In this document: in pieces, positions 41,352 to 49,279 of the stretch | How the letters are laid out: each line of letters opens with the position of its first letter | Position numbering within the stretch: position 1 is the first letter of the stretch | Source of the DNA: Oscillospiraceae bacterium | GTDB taxonomy: Bacteria; Bacillota; Clostridia; Oscillospirales; Ruminococcaceae | Length of the DNA: 64,000 bases | Assembly: GCA_009781425.1 (NCBI GenBank) | Contig: WQYC01000009.1 | Location: 1-64,000 of the forward strand | Direction of reading: 5' to 3' | Position numbers and translations under genes: made by a program | The notes under the pieces: generated by a model | The model's database searches: none | What the model saw: only the letters and a program-made list of their open reading frames with translations | What the model was told of the DNA's origin: nothing

Positions 41352-41918
41352 TTATTCTCCCGCAATAATCCTAATATCCTCCGCCGTCAGCAAGCCCTGT
41401 TCATAAGCTTCCCTTATAGGAACAAACTTGCCATTGTCATGCACTACAAGCTGCAGACTGCCGCTTCCAAGCGCGATTGTGTACCCCGCGATTTCAATAT
41501 ACTGCATATCCGCGGTCATCGCGTATTGCTTCGGGAAAATCACCACCGCTTCGCGCCCTCCGAAGGTCCCGAAATAGTACATAATTTCTAAATCCTCAGC
41601 CGTCATCGCTGTCCCGCGCCAAGTGCCGCCATTAAAGGCTAAGTAATTCTCGCGAATTTTCAAATCCGCTTCGGCTGTCAATTCTTCACTGTCAACTGTC
41701 AACTCTCCACTGTCAACTATCATCGCCGCTTTACGCAGAATCAACAGCACGTCAGCGGTAGTGACTTTTCCGTCGCCGTCCATGTCGTACTTTGCAATTT
41801 GCTCTGCTGTCAGTGAAGTCAGCCCTGCCGAGGCTCTGAGCGCGGTTAAAGCGTCGGCAGTGGTGAACGAAGCCGTTAACGTTGCGGCGATTATCGCCAT
41901 AATTATACATTTAGTCAT
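41352..41918 (-). CDS. Exported protein with dockerin-like calcium loop and paralogous C-domain
   Basis: About 188 aa from ATG 41918, which has a perfect AAAGGAGGA site; the longer frame is unsupported. Signal peptide MTKCIIMAIIAATLTASF, then a dockerin-like region at once: TTADALTALRASAG, and a full calcium loop with helix in YDMDGDGKVTTADVLLILRK. The first of the two expected calcium loops is missing. A short duplicated linker (VDSGELTVDSEELT) follows, then the domain shared with the lipoprotein downstream (IRENYLAFNGGTW, EAVVIFPKQY, IAGYTIALGS). Function unknown. Confidence 0.72.
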   Translation of the reverse strand: MTKCIIMAIIAATLTASFTTADALTALRASAGLTSLTAEQIAKYDMDGDGKVTTADVLLILRKAAMIVDSGELTVDSEELTAEADLKIRENYLAFNGGTWRGTAMTAEDLEIMYYFGTFGGREAVVIFPKQYAMTADMQYIEIAGYTIALGSGSLQLVVHDNGKFVPIREAYEQGLLTAEDIRIIAGE

Positions 41919-41987
41919 ATTAATTTCCTCCTTTTGCGTTTTTGTTATTCTAAAATTAACACTATCGAAAAACGCAAAAGGTTGCAA

Positions 41988-42776
41988 TTATTTTCTGAAC
42001 ATATTAACAACCCAGTTTTTAATCCAATTCCATAAATTCGGAAACTCGGATTCAATAAGAGCGCGCACTTGTTCCCTGCTTACAGCCCTAAAAATACTGT
42101 TCGCGCTTTCAACTTCAATTGTCTGCGTACCCTCTGCGATTCTGCCGATTGCGATATGTCCGTAGGCGTGCTCGCCGATAGCCATATGGCTCGCAATAGA
42201 CAATGCACCGAGTGAGAACATACCGAGCGAGAACGCGCCCAGTGTGAAAACGCCGATGGCTACTGCGCCGCAGGCGAACGTCCCGATAGCAAGCGAGCCG
42301 AGCGCGCCGATAAGACCGAGCGAAAGAACAGCAGTGCTGAAGATTCCCAATCCGACAAGCCCGATAGAAACCACACCTGTCGAAACTAAGCCGATAGATA
42401 CAATCCCTTTTGCGAAATTCCCGATAGCGACGACCCCTTTTGCTTTTTTATTTCCTATTCCTATGTTGATATGAACAAGCGGCAGCCCGCGCCACGTCTG
42501 CTTGCTTTTATATTCATAGAAGCTGCCTCGGTGCATCCAATACGGCTCGCTGACGGTGTTTTGACTGTCTTTGTTAATCTCGCCGCCTTTAATCAAGCTG
42601 TCAAGCGTCACCCCGAACATTTCAGATAACGCAATCATCTTTTCGGTTTCGGGATAGCTCCCGCCCGACTCCCACTTTGAAATCGACTGCCGCGAAACGT
42701 CAAGCAGCTCTGCCAAAGCCTCCTGTGATAAGCCTTTTTCTTTTCTGAGTGCTTGCAATTTTTCATTGAATTTCAT
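41988..42776 (-). CDS. XRE regulator fused to a Gly-rich repeat membrane domain
   Basis: The protein has 262 aa. An N-terminal Cro/CI domain (about 1-65; LRKEKGLSQEALAELLDVSR) is followed by a region (about 105-215) of near-regular repeats of the type hydrophobic-x-x-G (GVVAIGNFAKGIVSIGLVST and so on), which may be membrane-embedded or form a beta-helix-like stack. The C-terminal ~45 residues are helical (LIESEFPNLWNWIKNWVV). Such XRE-plus-repeat proteins are frequent in Clostridia, with no known signal. GGTTGC/GCAACC repeats upstream (42849, 42871, 42889) may be its operator. Confidence 0.75.
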   Translation of the reverse strand: MKFNEKLQALRKEKGLSQEALAELLDVSRQSISKWESGGSYPETEKMIALSEMFGVTLDSLIKGGEINKDSQNTVSEPYWMHRGSFYEYKSKQTWRGLPLVHINIGIGNKKAKGVVAIGNFAKGIVSIGLVSTGVVSIGLVGLGIFSTAVLSLGLIGALGSLAIGTFACGAVAIGVFTLGAFSLGMFSLGALSIASHMAIGEHAYGHIAIGRIAEGTQTIEVESANSIFRAVSREQVRALIESEFPNLWNWIKNWVVNMFRK

Positions 42777-42898
42777 ATTGCTCTCCTTTATGAATGAATT
42801 TTATATTTCAATTTTAACGTGATTTCATGCAAATAACTACCAGTTTTCGGTTGCTTTTATGTAAACTTGCGGTTGCATTTCAAGTTTTGCAACCAAAA

Positions 42899-42958
42899 GT
42901 AGGGGTGCGCAGTGCGCGCCCGTAAAAACAACGGGACGCCCAATGGGCGTCCCCTACA
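42899..42958. repeat. Two opposed GTAGGG-type repeats
   Basis: A forward copy (GTAGGGGTGCGCAGTGCGCG) and a reverse copy ending GGGCGTCCCCTAC, 9 nt apart. The pair lies between the rpsI stop and the XRE gene promoter and may end the rplM-rpsI transcript. Confidence 0.75.
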
Positions 42959-42968
42959 TTCATAAAAA

Positions 42969-43367
42969 TTAACGCTTGGAGAACTGCGGAGCTCTTCTCG
43001 CTGCCTTGAGTCCGTACTTTTTGCGTTCCTTCATTCTCGGGTCACGGGTGAGGAAGCCTGCCTTTTTAAGTACAGGACGAAGCTCCTCGCTGTACTGTAA
43101 CAGCGCGCGGGACAAACCGTGACGAATCGCGCCTGCCTGCCCTGTAACGCCGCCGCCGCGAACTGTGCAAACGATGTCGAACTTCTCGACTGTGCCGGTA
43201 AGTGCTAAGGGCTGACGTGTGATTAATTTCAGTGTATCAAGTCCGAAATAGTCGTCTATATCGCGGTTGTTAACAGTAATGTTACCGCTCCCGATATAAA
43301 CTCTTACACGAGCTACGGAGTGCTTTCTTCTGCCTGTTCCGTAATAATATGGTTTAGATTCGTACAT
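42969..43367 (-). CDS. rpsI: 30S ribosomal protein S9
   Basis: The protein has 132 aa. Typical segments: [52 protein letters not shown] and the conserved basic end [14 protein letters not shown], whose final Lys-Arg reaches the decoding site. It follows rplM with a 1-nt overlap, the universal rplM-rpsI order. Confidence 0.98.
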   Translation of the reverse strand: MYESKPYYYGTGRRKHSVARVRVYIGSGNITVNNRDIDDYFGLDTLKLITRQPLALTGTVEKFDIVCTVRGGGVTGQAGAIRHGLSRALLQYSEELRPVLKKAGFLTRDPRMKERKKYGLKAARRAPQFSKR

Positions 43368-43807
43368 TAGTCAGCACCTCCTACTTTGTATTCAACGGGC
43401 TTCTGAGCTTTATTTTTATGCTCTGCACCGCGATAAACGCGGAGCCTTGTGAGAGCCTTGCGCCCGATAGTAGTATCGGGAATCATTCCTTTAACAGCGA
43501 GCGTCATTGCTTTCTCGGGCTTCTCAGCCATGAGCTTTTCGTAGCTGATTTCCTTGAGGTTGCCTATCCAGCCTGTGTGCCATCTGTGGAACTTTTTCTT
43601 GAGCTTGTCGCCGGTGAGAACCGCGTCAGCGCAGTTGATAATGATTACATGGTCGCCGCAATCGCAGTGCGGAGCGAAAATCGGCTTATGTTTGCCGCGC
43701 AGTATTGTCGCCGCCTGTGTTGCAACGCGTCCGAGCGGAATCCCCGCGGCGTCGATGATAAACCATTTGCGTTCAATGGTTTCGACTTTTGGCATAGTGG
43801 TTGACAT
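43367..43807 (-). CDS. rplM: 50S ribosomal protein L13
   Basis: The protein has 146 aa. Typical segments: [55 protein letters not shown], and VKGMIP...[17 protein letters not shown]. First gene of the rplM-rpsI operon, preceded by a perfect promoter and the site AAGGAG. Confidence 0.98.
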   Translation of the reverse strand: MSTTMPKVETIERKWFIIDAAGIPLGRVATQAATILRGKHKPIFAPHCDCGDHVIIINCADAVLTGDKLKKKFHRWHTGWIGNLKEISYEKLMAEKPEKAMTLAVKGMIPDTTIGRKALTRLRVYRGAEHKNKAQKPVEYKVGGAD

Positions 43808-43857
43808 TTTGCTTTCTCCTTATTTTATATACAATTATTGTAAACGTGACAAATTAC

Positions 43858-43886
43858 ATTATACATAACCGCCGCCCCCCTGTCAA
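43858..43886 (-). promoter_or_regulatory. rplM-rpsI promoter
   Basis: On the minus strand TTGACA, 17 bp (very G-rich), TATAAT, about 50 nt before rplM. Confidence 0.85.
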
Positions 43887-44119
43887 TAGTTTTTTATATG
43901 ATTTTTGATATATACTGCCTTATCTCTCTTATTCGCGCCGTTTATCTCTTATTCTCTCTTTATCTCGCGCGCCGTTTCACTTTTATATTTAACCGAATAT
44001 TCTTTAAAACATACGAAATATTTCATACAATCTACATAATCGTCATATATAATAAAATCATAAAAAAAAGAAAGCGAACCCGCTTTTAACCATAAAACTT
44101 TGTTGCTACTCCAAAAGAG
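43887..44119. other. Gene-free stretch upstream of the rplM promoter
   Basis: No gene is supported here. The stretch is AT-rich. On the minus strand it has two purine-rich blocks, each with ACGGCGCG followed or preceded by GAGATAA/GAATAAGAGA, between about 43915 and 43975. These could act as an upstream activating sequence for rplM, but nothing further can be shown. A 63-codon plus-strand frame inside it has no ribosome site and looks like chance. Confidence 0.5.
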
Positions 44120-44155
44120 GAAAACGGCTGTTCAAGGACAGCCGTTTTCTTTTTT
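44120..44155. terminator. Strong terminator
   Basis: GAAAACGGCTGT pairs with ACAGCCGTTTTC around TCAAGG, with TTTTTT on the plus side. On the minus side CCTC follows, with AAAAG, so it works best on the plus strand, yet it overlaps the end of the minus-strand RHH gene. Confidence 0.7.
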
Positions 44156-44305
44156 ATAGAATTTTCGCAGATGCTTTAAAACTATCATCTTGGCGGCACT
44201 TGAAATTTTCCTCTCTTCGCTGTCTGCAAACCGAGCGAGAGTGTCGTATTCATAAGAATTTAATGTAAATGAAACCCTCTTTCTTGCTGTGTTGAATTTA
44301 GACAT
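44132..44305 (-). CDS. Ribbon-helix-helix protein (57 aa)
   Basis: From ATG 44305 with the excellent site AAAAGGAGG. The product begins MSKFNTARKRVSFTLNSYEY, then TLARFADSEERKISSAAKM and ends in a basic tail. A beta strand (R-V-S-F-T-L) followed by two helices is the ribbon-helix-helix (CopG/Arc) pattern. Its promoter spacer is a 16-bp palindrome, so it probably represses itself. It is divergent from a second RHH gene. The stop lies inside a terminator hairpin. Confidence 0.7.
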   Translation of the reverse strand: MSKFNTARKRVSFTLNSYEYDTLARFADSEERKISSAAKMIVLKHLRKFYKKENGCP

Positions 44306-44332
44306 TACTGCCTCCTTTTAATATTTATTCTA

Positions 44333-44361
44333 ATTATAACATAGATGTACATCTATTTCAA
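44333..44361 (-). promoter_or_regulatory. Promoter with palindromic operator for the RHH gene
   Basis: On the minus strand TTGAAA, 17 bp, TATAAT. The spacer is the perfect palindrome ATAGATGTACATCTAT (44341-44356). A related half site (ATAGATGTAGCTAT) lies at about 44658-44672 before the hypothetical gene at 44692. Confidence 0.75.
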
Positions 44362-44393
44362 TTGGCTAAGTATCCAAAGATTGGAGATAATAC

Positions 44394-44422
44394 TTGTACA
44401 GGTATGTTAAGTATGATAAAAT
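44394..44422 (+). promoter_or_regulatory. Promoter of the second RHH gene
   Basis: TTGTAC (44394-44399), 17 bp, TAAAAT (44417-44422), 22 nt before the start codon. Confidence 0.6.
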
Positions 44423-44443
44423 ATCTATAAAAGGCGGTGCGTA

Positions 44444-44635
44444 ATGGGGAAAACATCAGCGGCGGCAACTAATAAATACGCCAAAAAGGCATACGACCGC
44501 ATAATTGTGCTCGTTCCAAAAGGTCAAAAACCAATTTTACAAGAGTACGCTAAAAGCAGAGCGGAAAGCTTAAATGCTTTTGTAAAAAGAGCTATTAATA
44601 ACCAACTCGAAAACGACAAAAAAACTAAAGTTTAA
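44444..44635 (+). CDS. Arc-type ribbon-helix-helix protein (63 aa)
   Basis: After a basic lead, RIIVLVPKGQKPILQEYAKS then SLNAFVKRAINNQLEN fits the Arc/CopG-like family (V-x-V-P-K-G-x-K, helix, S-x-N-x-F-x-x-R-A-I). These are small DNA-binding proteins, often antitoxins or plasmid/element regulators. No toxin partner is obvious; the next gene (44692) is unrelated to known toxins. Ribosome site AAGGCGG. It forms a divergent pair with the RHH gene at 44132. Confidence 0.78.
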   Translation: MGKTSAAATNKYAKKAYDRIIVLVPKGQKPILQEYAKSRAESLNAFVKRAINNQLENDKKTKV

Positions 44636-44691
44636 AAACTTTCTGCCGATATTAACTATAGATGTAGCTATAACATGAGGAGTAAAAATTT

Positions 44692-45414
44692 ATGAACGTA
44701 TCACTTGAAAGATTTTTGAAGTCGGAACGTATGCCGATGGCGCGCGGTACAGGCGGGTTAAACCCCGACTGGAGCAATATCCCTACAAAAAACATGACCA
44801 AGCTTACAAAGGACGACATTCGCGCGCAAATCCGCGACATCGCGAAGCAGGAAGCGAGCGCGACCGACGACAAGGAACGGGACGACTTAGCCAAGAAAAG
44901 ACAAGGTCTTTTCACGGCTTATGAGTCCTTCGGCTCGCCCGACCGCAAAACGCTGTTCGACGACGCTTTGGATATAATCAGACGCAATGCGGGCAATCTT
45001 CTTAAAAAAGGCGGCGAAACGCCCGAGCAGAAGGACGTCTTCGACTTTATAAACGAGCGCGACTTCAAGAAAGCCGGCTTCGCACCCGGCAGCGAGGAAA
45101 CTCACGTTCCCACGCTCCGCGCGCTTGGCATGAGGTTTGACGAGAGCTTTGACCTTGCGAACAACGGCTCTGTCAGAGCGACCTCTACGGCACAGCGCGG
45201 CGTTAGCTTCGAGATTTTCAGCGGCAGAGAGCAGGTTTTAAACATAAAAAGAGACGGCTCGGTCAGCCATAAGTCTACTGATGAAGAAAAAGCACTGAAA
45301 AAAGAAATCACCGATTTTTATAACAGCGTCCGCAACGAGTTCCGCGGAACCCCCGCGACACCGCCGCCCGTGCTTTCCGGCGACAGCGGAGATACAATGG
45401 ATTTCAAGGTATAG
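44692..45414 (+). CDS. Uncharacterised hydrophilic protein (240 aa)
   Basis: I recognise no family. It has no signal peptide or membrane segment. The N-terminal ~30 residues (ERFLKSERMPMARGTGGLNP) are basic, then a charged helical region (about 35-125; LTKDDIRAQIRDIAKQEASA), then a mixed part with SVRATSTAQRGVSFEIFSG and a Pro-rich end. The helical middle and the last beta-rich part may be two domains. It has GAGGAG upstream, and a strong terminator follows. It lies just downstream of the RHH pair and has an ATAGATGTA half site in its leader, so it may be controlled by it. Confidence 0.6.
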   Translation: MNVSLERFLKSERMPMARGTGGLNPDWSNIPTKNMTKLTKDDIRAQIRDIAKQEASATDDKERDDLAKKRQGLFTAYESFGSPDRKTLFDDALDIIRRNAGNLLKKGGETPEQKDVFDFINERDFKKAGFAPGSEETHVPTLRALGMRFDESFDLANNGSVRATSTAQRGVSFEIFSGREQVLNIKRDGSVSHKSTDEEKALKKEITDFYNSVRNEFRGTPATPPPVLSGDSGDTMDFKV

Positions 45415-45422
45415 AATAAAAT

Positions 45423-45453
45423 AATAATCGGCTTTAAACAGCCGATTATTTTT
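45423..45453 (+). terminator. Terminator after the hypothetical gene
   Basis: AATAATCGGCT pairs with AGCCGATTATT around TTAAAC, followed by TTT. Confidence 0.8.
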
Positions 45454-45481
45454 ATGCTTCGATACTTAAATATAGTAATGG

Positions 45482-45510
45482 TTGACGTTTCACGAAAACT
45501 ATGTTATAAT
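45482..45510 (+). promoter_or_regulatory. Promoter of the ymfF-ymfH operon
   Basis: TTGACG (45482-45487), 17 bp, TATAAT (45505-45510), about 70 nt before ymfF. Confidence 0.75.
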
Positions 45511-45581
45511 TCTTTGAGTGCTAAGCGCGATAATGTAACATACTAAACCTATAATACAATTACAAGGAAAGGCAAAAACAA

Positions 45582-46895
45582 ATGACAAACTCTTTAAGAC
45601 GAGAAAAAATAGCTGACGGCGCGCATTTTAACGCGGTCAGCGACCCCCGCTTCAAGTTCAACCGTATCACCTTTGGGTTTTTAACCCCGCTCTGTAAGGA
45701 AAAAGCGTCGCTCTATGCGCTAATCCCGCGCGTTTTGCACGATACTAACGCAAATTTCCCGAGTATGAAGGATTTATCAAACTTTCTCGCCTCGCTTTAC
45801 AATGCCCAAACCTACTTTGAAGCCTGTGCGCTGGGCGACACGCAGTTTTTAAGCATTTCCATGAACTTCATGGACGATAGCTACGCGCTCCACGGTGAAA
45901 GCATTGCCGTCACAGCTGTTAACACCCTTTTCGACTGCCTTTTTCACCCTGTTGTTGAGAATGGCGGCTTCTCTCCCGCTACAGTGGAAAACTGCAAGCG
46001 TTTGCAAATCGAAGCGATTGAATCCGAGCTCAACGACAAGCGTGTTTACGCCTCAAATCAAGCCAAGCGCATAATTTGCGAAGGCGAGCCCGCTGCGGTT
46101 AATCCGCTCGGCGACGCCGAAAACACCCGCGCGGTTACGCCCGAGGCTCTCTATGAGGCTTACTGCGGGCTACTGAAAAACGCTGAAATTGAAATAATCT
46201 GCGTGGGCTGCAATGATTTTACCGACGCGCTCGCAATAGCAAAGAAAGAGTTCACATCTATCGAAAGAGTGAACATAATTCCATCGGAGTCGGCGTACAG
46301 CCCGCTTAAATCCGCCATCGCCGAAAAAACAGAGCTTCTCCCCCTGCTCAACCAAAGCAAGATGGTGCTCGGCTTTAAAACAAGCAGTACTTCTAAAAAC
46401 AGCCACCCCGCGCTTTATTTAATGAGCCTGCTTTACGGCGGCACGATTTCATCGAAGCTGTTTCTTAACGTCCGCGAGCGGCTCTCGCTTTGCTACTACT
46501 GCTGGTCACAAATACAGACAACTAAAGGCTTTATGTCCGTCTCCTGCGGCGTTGAGGAAGCTAATATCGAAAAAGCAAAGGCGGAAATCATAGCACAGCT
46601 CGAAAGCGTGAAAAAAGGCGACTTCACAGACGACGACCTCACCGCCGCCTTGCTTTATGAACAGAACTTCATAAAAACCTCAAGCGACAGCTTGACCTCA
46701 CTGACCGCATTTTATCTCAAGCGGATTTACATGAAGGATATAAAATCGCTCGAAGAATACCTTAAAAGCTACGACAGCGTAACCCGCGAGGATATTATCG
46801 AAGCCGCGAATTCCATGACACTCGATACTATTTATATTTTATCGGGTGTAGGGGACGACGTCCTCGGCGTCCCGCAGGAAGAAGGTGATGAATAA
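45582..46895 (+). CDS. ymfF: M16-family peptidase-like protein, inactive subunit (YmfF-like)
   Basis: The protein has 437 aa in the two-lobe M16 (pitrilysin) fold. The zinc motif H-x-x-E-H is absent where it should lie (LIPRVLHDTNANFPS), so this is the non-catalytic partner, as YmfF is of YmfH. Segments VREDRLSLCYY-like (VRERLSLCYYCWS) and GFMSVSCGVEEANIEKAKAE are typical for the second lobe. A 27-nt GTAG repeat (46848-46874) is translated as VGDDVLGVP near the C-terminus (423-431). Its stop overlaps ymfH by 1 nt. The pair probably acts in peptide processing. Confidence 0.88.
   Translation: MTNSLRREKIADGAHFNAVSDPRFKFNRITFGFLTPLCKEKASLYALIPRVLHDTNANFPSMKDLSNFLASLYNAQTYFEACALGDTQFLSISMNFMDDSYALHGESIAVTAVNTLFDCLFHPVVENGGFSPATVENCKRLQIEAIESELNDKRVYASNQAKRIICEGEPAAVNPLGDAENTRAVTPEALYEAYCGLLKNAEIEIICVGCNDFTDALAIAKKEFTSIERVNIIPSESAYSPLKSAIAEKTELLPLLNQSKMVLGFKTSSTSKNSHPALYLMSLLYGGTISSKLFLNVRERLSLCYYCWSQIQTTKGFMSVSCGVEEANIEKAKAEIIAQLESVKKGDFTDDDLTAALLYEQNFIKTSSDSLTSLTAFYLKRIYMKDIKSLEEYLKSYDSVTREDIIEAANSMTLDTIYILSGVGDDVLGVPQEEGDE
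46848..46874. repeat. 27-nt GTAG repeat translated at the YmfF C-terminus
   Basis: GTAG, arm GGGACG, loop ACGTCCTCGG, arm CGTCCC, G. Same arm pair as the recA copy; read in frame as VGDDVLGVP. Confidence 0.8.
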
Positions 46896-48166
46896 TGCAG
46901 AAGAATACAATCAGAAACGAACGCGTCCGCGAGGAATATCAGGTAATCAAGCACCCCAGTGGACTTACAATCTGCCTGTATCCGATGAAAGGCTATTCCA
47001 GCACCTACGCGCTTTTCGCGGCGAAATACGGCTCGGTGGACACTACTTTCAAAACTAACGAAGACAGCGATTACGTCACTGTCCCCGAGGGAATCGCGCA
47101 TTATTTAGAGCATAAGCTTTTCGAGAACGAGGACTGCGACGCTTTTCAACTTTTCGCCAAAACAGGCGCGAACGCCAACGCTTTCACCAGCTTCGACAAG
47201 ACCGCGTATTTATTTTCCTGCTCACAAAAGTTCGAGGAGAACTTAGAAATTCTGCTCAGCTTCGTTCAGGAGCCCTGCTTCACGGACGAGAGCGTAGCAA
47301 AGGAGCAAGGCATAATAGCCCAGGAAATAAAAATGTATGAGGACGACCCGGGCTATCGCGTGTTTTTTAACGGCTTGCAGGCACTTTATCACAAAAACCC
47401 CGTCAGAATCGACATCGGCGGCACTGTCGAAAGCATAGCCAAAATCGACAAGGAGCTGCTTTATCGTTGTTATAAAACGTTTTATAATCTTAATAACATG
47501 GTACTTTCAATCGCAGGGAGCTTCGATATAGAAAAAACTCTCGAAATATGCGACAGGCTCTTAAAGCCCACGCCCGACTTAGGACTCGAAGCCGTCTTCC
47601 CTGACGAGCCCGCAGAAATTAAAACGCGCGAGGTTGTGCAAAAGCTTACCTGCTCACAGCCGCTTTTCAATATATTTTTCAAGCTTCCTGCTTTCTCGGG
47701 CTACGAAGCCTTGGAAAAATATATACTTTATAATATTGTCACAGAAACCATACTTGGGAAAACCTCAGCTTTCTTTGATAAAATGCTCAATGACGGCTTT
47801 ATTAGTAATAATTTCAACGTCGGAGTTTTTGACGGACGCGGATTCTTTTCGCTTTACGCCGACGGCGAATCAAGCGACCCGCGCAAGGTTTTCGGGGAAA
47901 TAAAAGCGGCGTTTAAATCCGCTAAACAAAACAGCTTCTCCGAAACAGAGTTCGAGAACGTCCGCAAAAAGATTTACGGCGAGCTAATGAGTATGCTAAG
48001 CTCGGTAAGCACGGCGGCGACAAGCGTTATGGACGCTTATTTCCACGGGAATAATTTATTCGACACGATTGAAATTACGGCGAAAATAACTTATAATGAT
48101 GCTGTAAAGGCGTTAACGGAGTTAGACGAAGAAAACGCGTGTATTTCGATAATAGAACCGGCATAA
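46895..48166 (+). CDS. ymfH: M16-family zinc peptidase (YmfH-like)
   Basis: The protein has 423 aa. The inverted zinc motif H-x-x-E-H is intact in VPEGIAHYLEHKLFE, with the distal acidic ligand in the helix near 110-125 (GIIAQEIKMYEDDPGYR). The second lobe is at about 235-420. With YmfF it makes the usual M16 pair. It is followed by a palindromic repeat and lgt. Confidence 0.9.
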   Translation: MQKNTIRNERVREEYQVIKHPSGLTICLYPMKGYSSTYALFAAKYGSVDTTFKTNEDSDYVTVPEGIAHYLEHKLFENEDCDAFQLFAKTGANANAFTSFDKTAYLFSCSQKFEENLEILLSFVQEPCFTDESVAKEQGIIAQEIKMYEDDPGYRVFFNGLQALYHKNPVRIDIGGTVESIAKIDKELLYRCYKTFYNLNNMVLSIAGSFDIEKTLEICDRLLKPTPDLGLEAVFPDEPAEIKTREVVQKLTCSQPLFNIFFKLPAFSGYEALEKYILYNIVTETILGKTSAFFDKMLNDGFISNNFNVGVFDGRGFFSLYADGESSDPRKVFGEIKAAFKSAKQNSFSETEFENVRKKIYGELMSMLSSVSTAATSVMDAYFHGNNLFDTIEITAKITYNDAVKALTELDEENACISIIEPA

Positions 48167-48167
48167 T

Positions 48168-48220
48168 GTAGGGAACGCATTTATGCGTTCCGTTGCGGAA
48201 CGGATTAGTCCGTTCCCTAC
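48168..48220. repeat. Two opposed GTAGGG-type repeats between ymfH and lgt
   Basis: GTAGGGAACGCATTTATGCG plus TTCC, then a reverse copy GGAACGGATTAGTCCGTTCC plus CTAC. Both are hairpins with complementary arms, and the pair also forms one larger palindrome. Confidence 0.8.
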
Positions 48221-48241
48221 AAATAAGAAAGGATTTTTCAC

Positions 48242-49279
48242 ATGATTGCATTTCCCAACTTAGGGCTTGAATTCAGCAACATCAGCAGAACAGCGTTCCG
48301 CATATTCGGGCTTGACATTTACTGGTACGGCGTAATCGCCGCAGTCGCGGTAATAATTTTAGGTTTTTCTTACGCGCTGAAACGCTCGAAGGAATTCGGC
48401 ATGATTACCGACAAGGTTTTCGACTGTGCGGTGGTCGGATTCCTCGGCGGCGGGCTCGGCGCGCGGCTTTATTACGTGATTTTTTACAACCTCAACCCCG
48501 CAAACGAAACCAAATATACTTTCGTAACCTTCTTCACAGGATTCCGTGAGGGCGGGCTCGCGCTTTACGGCGGTATAATCGGCGCGATTCTTTTCGGGTT
48601 CATCGCCATGAGGCTCAAAAAAATGCGCGTTCTTCCCGTGCTTGACCTCGCGGGTATGAGCTTTCTGCTTGGTATCGGAGTCGGCAGATGGGCTAATTTC
48701 TTCAATCAGGAGGCTTACGGCTCGGTGACATCGCCCGATTTCCTTTTCGGAATGACCGGCGACAGAATCGGAGAAATCCCCGTCCACCCCTGCTTCCTCT
48801 ACGAAAGCGTCTGGTGCTTGCTCGGTTTTGCACTTCTGCACTTTTATTCAAAAAAACTGCGTACTTTCAACGGCGAGATTTTCCTGCTGTTTGCGGCGTG
48901 GTACGGCTTCGGGCGGGTGTTCATCGAGCAGCTACGAAGCGACAGCCTTATGTTCGGCGAGTTTAAGATTTCACAGCTTTTAGCGGCGGCGTCCTTCGGC
49001 GCGGCAATCGGCGCATTTATATATTTCAAGCAGAAAACCCGCAAAGCCCCGAATCTTTACAGCGACAGCGAAGAAAGCATAAGCTCAATCGCGGCTTATG
49101 AACTTAAATTAAAGCTTGACAAAGAAAAAATCGCGGCGAAAAAAGCACTTAAAAACGCGGAACAAACCGCACCGAGTATTTTAAGCGGAAATGTAGGGCG
49201 TGACGCCCTCGGCACGCCGCAAGAACCCGGCGTCCCGCAAAACGAAACGGAGGAAAACGAAAATGGCACAAATTCTTGA
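48242..49279 (+). CDS. lgt: Prolipoprotein diacylglyceryl transferase
   Basis: This membrane enzyme adds diacylglycerol to the lipobox Cys of exported lipoproteins such as those at 15164, 16237 and 40719. It has 345 aa with about seven membrane segments. The signature GVGRWANFFNQEAYG is present with IPVHPCFLYESVW. After residue ~285 an extra charged tail begins; a 27-nt GTAG repeat (49193-49219) is translated as VGRDALGTP (318-326), followed by QEPGVPQ. The tail lies outside the membrane core. It overlaps folD by 17 nt. Confidence 0.95.
   Translation: MIAFPNLGLEFSNISRTAFRIFGLDIYWYGVIAAVAVIILGFSYALKRSKEFGMITDKVFDCAVVGFLGGGLGARLYYVIFYNLNPANETKYTFVTFFTGFREGGLALYGGIIGAILFGFIAMRLKKMRVLPVLDLAGMSFLLGIGVGRWANFFNQEAYGSVTSPDFLFGMTGDRIGEIPVHPCFLYESVWCLLGFALLHFYSKKLRTFNGEIFLLFAAWYGFGRVFIEQLRSDSLMFGEFKISQLLAAASFGAAIGAFIYFKQKTRKAPNLYSDSEESISSIAAYELKLKLDKEKIAAKKALKNAEQTAPSILSGNVGRDALGTPQEPGVPQNETEENENGTNS
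49193..49219. repeat. 27-nt GTAG repeat translated in the Lgt tail
   Basis: GTAG, arm GGCGTG, loop ACGCCCTCGG, arm CACGCC, G. Read in frame as VGRDALGTP. Confidence 0.8.

Noticed and set aside
43898-44089. 63-codon plus-strand ORF upstream of the rplM promoter
   Set aside because: It lacks a ribosome site, has low-complexity AT-rich sequence and crosses the rplM promoter region.
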